The notes under the pieces were generated by a model. The model saw only the letters and a list, made by a program, of their open reading frames with translations. It ran no database searches and was not told the origin of the DNA. A DNA stretch of 8,086 bases from NCBI GenBank assembly GCA_004556255.1, contig SFHY01000053.1, forward strand, positions 1 through 8,086. The letters are read 5' to 3'. The position numbers and the translations under genes were made by a program. The stretch is from Lactobacillus delbrueckii (GTDB lineage Bacteria > Bacillota > Bacilli > Lactobacillales > Lactobacillaceae). Shown here in pieces: positions 5,503-8,086 of the stretch (the first letter of the stretch is position 1; each line of letters begins with the position of its first letter).

Positions 5503-5544
5503 CTGACTTTTTGAGAAAATTATCAGACTTGTGACATTTTTTCC

Positions 5545-5580
5545 AAATATCAAAAAGATGCCCCCGCGTAAGGAGGCATC
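5545..5580. repeat. 36-bp direct repeat, copy 1
   Basis: Identical base for base to 5930-5965. It holds a complete terminator hairpin and its T tract for leftward genes. The two copies start 385 bp apart and bracket the small gene at 5594-5851. Confidence 0.9.
5552..5580 (-). terminator. Leftward intrinsic terminator after the small membrane-protein gene
   Basis: GATGCC (5557-5562) pairs with GGCATC (5575-5580), extended by two further G-C pairs past a C-A mismatch. On the minus strand the stem is followed by TTTTTG. It begins 14 nt after the stop codon of the gene at 5594-5851. Confidence 0.8.
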
Positions 5581-5593
5581 TAATCTTGTTTGT

Positions 5594-5851
5594 TTAGTTA
5601 TGAAAGCTGATATATATGAGCACGCAGACGATAGCTAAAGCGGCCACTCCCAAGACCACGTTAACAATTGTGTGGACCTTCTTTGGCACGGATTCGCTTA
5701 TTTGGAACTCATAGCCCCCGTAGAAGGCCAGGAAAGGAAGAATCCCCCAAAAAGTGCTCTGTCTGTGGGCTAATTTGTCAATCAGCAAGCAGGCAGCTAC
5801 GATCAGCAACATGTTCAACGAAATTGCTAAAATACTTTTTCTCGCTCTCAT
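5594..5851 (-). CDS. Small integral membrane protein, 85 residues, unknown function
   Basis: The start is supported by GGAGG 10 nt before the ATG on the minus strand. The protein begins with three basic residues (MRARK), then shows three hydrophobic stretches at about 6-25, 33-49 and 60-82. The basic N-terminus predicts an inside N-terminus. The middle stretch is aromatic-rich (TFWGILPFLAFYGGYEF), and no catalytic or metal motif is seen. I do not recognise a family. It has its own terminator and probably its own promoter, so it is a single-gene unit set between identical 36-bp repeats, upstream of glucokinase and downstream of the MetE-like gene. GC content and codon use are slightly more AT-rich than in the enzymes nearby. 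Confidence 0.7.
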   Translation of the reverse strand: MRARKSILAISLNMLLIVAACLLIDKLAHRQSTFWGILPFLAFYGGYEFQISESVPKKVHTIVNVVLGVAALAIVCVLIYISFHN

Positions 5852-5903
5852 TCTAATTTTTCCTCCAGCAAAAATTGAAATTTACATATACGAATCCAAG
5901 AAA

Positions 5904-5912
5904 ATAATACCA
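5904..5912 (-). promoter_or_regulatory. Extended -10 promoter of the small membrane-protein gene
   Basis: Read on the minus strand this is TGGTATTAT, a TGn extended -10 with a 5/6 hexamer, about 50 bp before the ATG. The -35 region would fall at the edge of the second 36-bp repeat and is not a good match (TTTCCT). Confidence 0.35.
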
Positions 5913-5929
5913 TAGCATACGCATAAAGG

Positions 5930-5965
5930 AAATATCAAAAAGATGCCCCCGCGTAAGGAGGCATC
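5930..5965. repeat. 36-bp direct repeat, copy 2
   Basis: Identical to 5545-5580. Here it provides the terminator of the MetE-like gene and adjoins the promoter region of the small membrane-protein gene. Confidence 0.9.
5937..5965 (-). terminator. Leftward intrinsic terminator after the MetE-like gene
   Basis: The same hairpin as at 5552-5580 (GATGCC/GGCATC stem, T5 on the minus strand) starts 9 nt after the MetE-like stop codon. Confidence 0.8.
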
Positions 5966-5973
5966 CCTATTGA

Positions 5974-7098
5974 TTATTCAGCGTCTGGCCAAACTTCCTT
6001 AGCCGTGTCGATGACCAGCTTGATCTTGGCCCATTGTTCTTCGTCGGTCAAGTGGTTGCCTTCTTCAGTTGAGGCAAAGCCGCATTGGGTGCTGAGAGCC
6101 GTAGTAGCCAATGGGTGGTACTGGCCGGCTTCCTTGATCCGGGCCTTCAAAGCTTCCGGGTCTTCCAATTCCGGCTTTTTGCTGGTTACCAGGCCCAAAA
6201 CAACTACCTTGTCAGCTGGCACTTCAGCTAAAGGAGCGAAGTCGCCTGACCGGTCGTCGTCAAATTCCAGGTAGAAGGCTTCCACCCCTTTTTCCTTGAA
6301 GACGTAAGGAGCTGCTGGGCCGTAGCCGCCTTCTGAAGCCCAAGTTGAGTCGTAGTTGCCCCGGCAGATGTGGGTCGTGATCCGCAAGTCTTCTGGCAGG
6401 TCAACCAAGGCATTTTCATTGATTTCCTTGTAAAGCTGCAGGATTTCTTCACGCTTGAGGTGGCCTTCGTCAAAAGCATGCCAGAAGCTGTCGTTGACCA
6501 AGACGCCCCAAGTACAGTCGTCCAGCTTGATGTCGCGGGCACCGTGCTTGTACAAGTCCAAGATCAATTCCCGGTAGACCTTGGAAACGTCCTTAGCCAG
6601 TTCTGCCCGGTCTGGGTAAACGGCATCAGTAGCCGCGATCAATTCATCGTTGCGGCAAATCAGTTCACAGTAGAGCTGAGCCGGGGCAGGGATACTCTGG
6701 CGGGCTTCAACGCCAGCTGCATCCGCCAAAGGCTTGAGGAAGTCGAAAGCTGCCACGTCCGGGTGACCTGCTTCATAAGTCAATTTTCCAACCAACTTGG
6801 CCGCGTCTGGGCGGGTTTCTTCATCATGGAAGAAGTAGCCATGATCAGCCCGCACATGTTCTACCCCGCCAAAGCCCCAGAAAGTATCCAAGTGCCAATA
6901 GCTGCGGCGGAATTCCCCATCAGAAACCACCTTTAAGCCGGCAGCGACTTCTTTTTGCACCAGGTCCTTGATTTCCTGATCTTCTACGGCCGTAAGCTCG
7001 GCCTGGCTGATTTCGCCGCGGGCAAATTTTTCCCGGGCTTCCTTTAATGCTGCTGGACGCAAGAAACTGCCGACAATATCGTAACGTGGAAATGACAT
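5974..7098 (-). CDS. MetE C-terminal-domain-type methyltransferase (YxjG/YxjH-like, COG0620)
   Basis: This 374-residue cytoplasmic zinc enzyme corresponds to the catalytic half of cobalamin-independent methionine synthase, without the N-terminal half of full MetE (about 750 residues). The zinc ligands are visible in order: H243 and C245 in THICRGNY, E278 in FYLEFDD, and C339 in STQCGF. The N-terminus (VGSFLRP, residues 9-15) and SDGEFRR (59-65) are typical of this short family. These proteins are thought to transfer a methyl group to homocysteine; the methyl donor is not settled for the family. GGAGG lies 8 nt before the ATG. The gene is divergent from a CmbR/MtaR-like regulator, with LysR-type boxes at about -66 and -40 of its promoter. 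That supports a role in methionine supply under that regulator. It has its own terminator. Confidence 0.9.
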   Translation of the reverse strand: MSFPRYDIVGSFLRPAALKEAREKFARGEISQAELTAVEDQEIKDLVQKEVAAGLKVVSDGEFRRSYWHLDTFWGFGGVEHVRADHGYFFHDEETRPDAAKLVGKLTYEAGHPDVAAFDFLKPLADAAGVEARQSIPAPAQLYCELICRNDELIAATDAVYPDRAELAKDVSKVYRELILDLYKHGARDIKLDDCTWGVLVNDSFWHAFDEGHLKREEILQLYKEINENALVDLPEDLRITTHICRGNYDSTWASEGGYGPAAPYVFKEKGVEAFYLEFDDDRSGDFAPLAEVPADKVVVLGLVTSKKPELEDPEALKARIKEAGQYHPLATTALSTQCGFASTEEGNHLTDEEQWAKIKLVIDTAKEVWPDAE

Positions 7099-7149
7099 CT
7101 GAATTACCTCCGAAGTTTTTAAATCGTATTTTTAATTTACTCTTAATGC

Positions 7150-7226
7150 TTGTTATTATAGCCAGATCTCGTTATGATTGAAAATAGCTATTTTTATCGT
7201 GTATCGATAGATTTAAACTATGGAGG
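7150..7226. promoter_or_regulatory. Divergent promoters and MET-box-like LysR operators
   Basis: The leftward -10 for the methyltransferase is TATAAT (7155-7160 on the minus strand), and its -35 (7178-7183) is poor. The rightward promoter for the LysR gene is TTGTTA (7150-7155) and TATGAT (7173-7178), 17 nt apart, so the two promoters overlap. Box 1, ATAG-ATTTAAA-CTAT (7207-7221), resembles the streptococcal MtaR/MetR MET-box (TATAGTTTSAAACTATA). Box 2 is a perfect palindrome AAAATAGCTATTTT (7181-7194). Relative to the leftward start near 7148 they centre at about -66 and -40, the usual LysR recruitment and activation sites. Box 1 also sits in the LysR leader against its ribosome binding site (GGAGG, 7222-7226), suggesting autorepression. 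Confidence 0.6.
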
Positions 7227-7233
7227 TTCAAGC

Positions 7234-8086
7234 ATGCGCATCCAGCAACTGCTCTATCTGCAAAAAGTCGTCTCCCTCGGCAACATGACCGAGGCAGCCA
7301 AAGAACTTTTCATCGCCCAGCCCACCCTGTCCAGCGCCATCAAGCAGCTGGAGAAAGAAATGGGGATCACCATCCTGATCCGGGGCAAAAAAGGGGTTAG
7401 CTTGACCGAAGATGGCCGGGAATTCATGCAATACGCCCAGCAGATCCTGGACCAGGTCCAGTTGCTTGAGCGCCGCTACGGCGACCAGGCCAGCGCGCCG
7501 AAGATTTTTTCCGTGGCGGCCCAGCACTATGCTTTCGCCGTTGACGCCTTCGTCCAGCTGGTAAAAGAAATCGGCCAGAGCGACTACCAAGCCAGCCTCA
7601 AAGAGATGCGGACCTATGAAGTCATTGAAGACGTGGCCAACCTCCACAGCGAGATCGGCATCGTCTACCTCAGCCGCTACAACCGCCAGGTCATGGAAAA
7701 CAGCTTCCAGGAAAAGGAACTCAGCTTTACTCCCCTCTTTAAGGCCCGCCCCCACGTCTTTTTATACAGAAATCATCCCCTGGCCGGTAAAAAATCTATC
7801 TCTTTAGCCGACCTCTTGCCCTACCCCAAGCTCAGCTACGATCAAGGCCAGCACAATTCCTTCTATTACTGGGAAGAAACCCTGGCTGACCAGCACTCAC
7901 CAAAATCCATCATTGTCAGTGACCGGGCCACCCTGTTTAACCTGGCAATCGGCTTAAACGGCTATACCATCTCTTCAGGGATCATCAACGCTGACTTAAA
8001 CGGGGACGACATCATCGCCCGGCCTTTGATCAGCGACGAATACATTGAAATCGGCTACCTGACCAACCGCCTGCACCAGCTCTCTT
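7234..8086 (+). CDS. LysR-family regulator, CmbR/MtaR-like (3' end outside window)
   Basis: Open to the window edge, with 284 residues visible of a usual length near 300. The winged helix-turn-helix is at residues 2-60, with NMTEAAKELFIAQPTLSSAI (17-36) as the HTH, followed by a linker helix (63-83). The effector-binding domain starts at about 90. Residues 191-212 (LADLLPYPKLSYDQGQHNSF and on) resemble the Lactococcus CmbR/FhuR and streptococcal MtaR/HomR branch, which controls methionine and cysteine synthesis and uptake, in some cases responding to O-acetylserine or homocysteine-type signals. The ATG is 7 nt after GGAGG. It is divergent from the MetE-like gene, the classic LysR target arrangement. 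The effector is inferred from family only. Confidence 0.88.
   Translation, partial: MRIQQLLYLQKVVSLGNMTEAAKELFIAQPTLSSAIKQLEKEMGITILIRGKKGVSLTEDGREFMQYAQQILDQVQLLERRYGDQASAPKIFSVAAQHYAFAVDAFVQLVKEIGQSDYQASLKEMRTYEVIEDVANLHSEIGIVYLSRYNRQVMENSFQEKELSFTPLFKARPHVFLYRNHPLAGKKSISLADLLPYPKLSYDQGQHNSFYYWEETLADQHSPKSIIVSDRATLFNLAIGLNGYTISSGIINADLNGDDIIARPLISDEYIEIGYLTNRLHQLS

Noticed and set aside
4673..5506. Rightward 277-codon and 198-codon frames opposite glucokinase
   Set aside because: They are long only because the true gene is stop-poor on both strands. The leftward frame shows the full set of ROK motifs; these show none.
5545..5965. CRISPR array from the two 36-bp repeats
   Set aside because: Only two copies exist, 349 bp apart with a gene between them, and each is a working terminator.
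7228..7755. Leftward 175-codon frame opposite the LysR gene
   Set aside because: It is antisense to an intact LysR reading frame with HTH and effector domain, and it lacks a ribosome binding site.

Overview
The window looks like chromosomal DNA of a low-GC Gram-positive lactic acid bacterium, most likely Lactobacillus delbrueckii or a close relative. This is inferred from GC-rich third codon positions with AT-rich spacers, AGGAGG-type ribosome binding sites, and the gene set: an LDH-family dehydrogenase, a ROK glucokinase and a CmbR/MtaR-like LysR regulator. No ribosomal gene is present to confirm the species.

Layout, left to right. (1) Positions 1-94 look like the end of an IS256-type insertion sequence, which cuts off a leftward MFS transporter after about 126 residues (pseudogene, 61-474). 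(2) A divergent intergenic region (475-669) carries a possible cre site and a LysR-type palindrome, followed by a rightward YczE-like membrane protein (670-1440). (3) A second, intact MFS symporter (1558-2784) has its own promoter and terminator. (4) A gap of about 720 bp (2785-3507) holds two rightward terminators, a perfect 13-bp inverted repeat, a leftward 28-codon ORF with a very good ribosome binding site, and several hairpins. (5) An L-lactate dehydrogenase-family gene (3508-4431) converges on a ROK glucokinase (4483-5421, leftward, TTG start), with a shared bidirectional terminator. (6) A small leftward membrane-protein gene (5594-5851) is bracketed by two identical 36-bp repeats, each of which is an intrinsic terminator. 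(7) A leftward MetE-C-domain-type methyltransferase (5974-7098) is divergent from a rightward LysR regulator (7234 to the window end). MET-box-like palindromes lie between the two.

How the genes fit together. Glucokinase and the LDH-family enzyme belong to hexose fermentation, and a cre-like site overlaps the glucokinase promoter. The methyltransferase and LysR gene look like a methionine/cysteine regulatory pair, with two palindromes placed at about -66 and -40 of the methyltransferase promoter, the usual LysR geometry. A near-identical palindrome core upstream of the YczE-like gene and the broken MFS gene suggests that region may once have belonged to the same regulon.

No clear new defence or mobile system is visible. 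The points most worth a second look are the Arg at the substrate-specificity position of the LDH-family enzyme, the shared LysR-type boxes, the twin-terminator cassette, and the unexplained transcription signals in the 720-bp gap.
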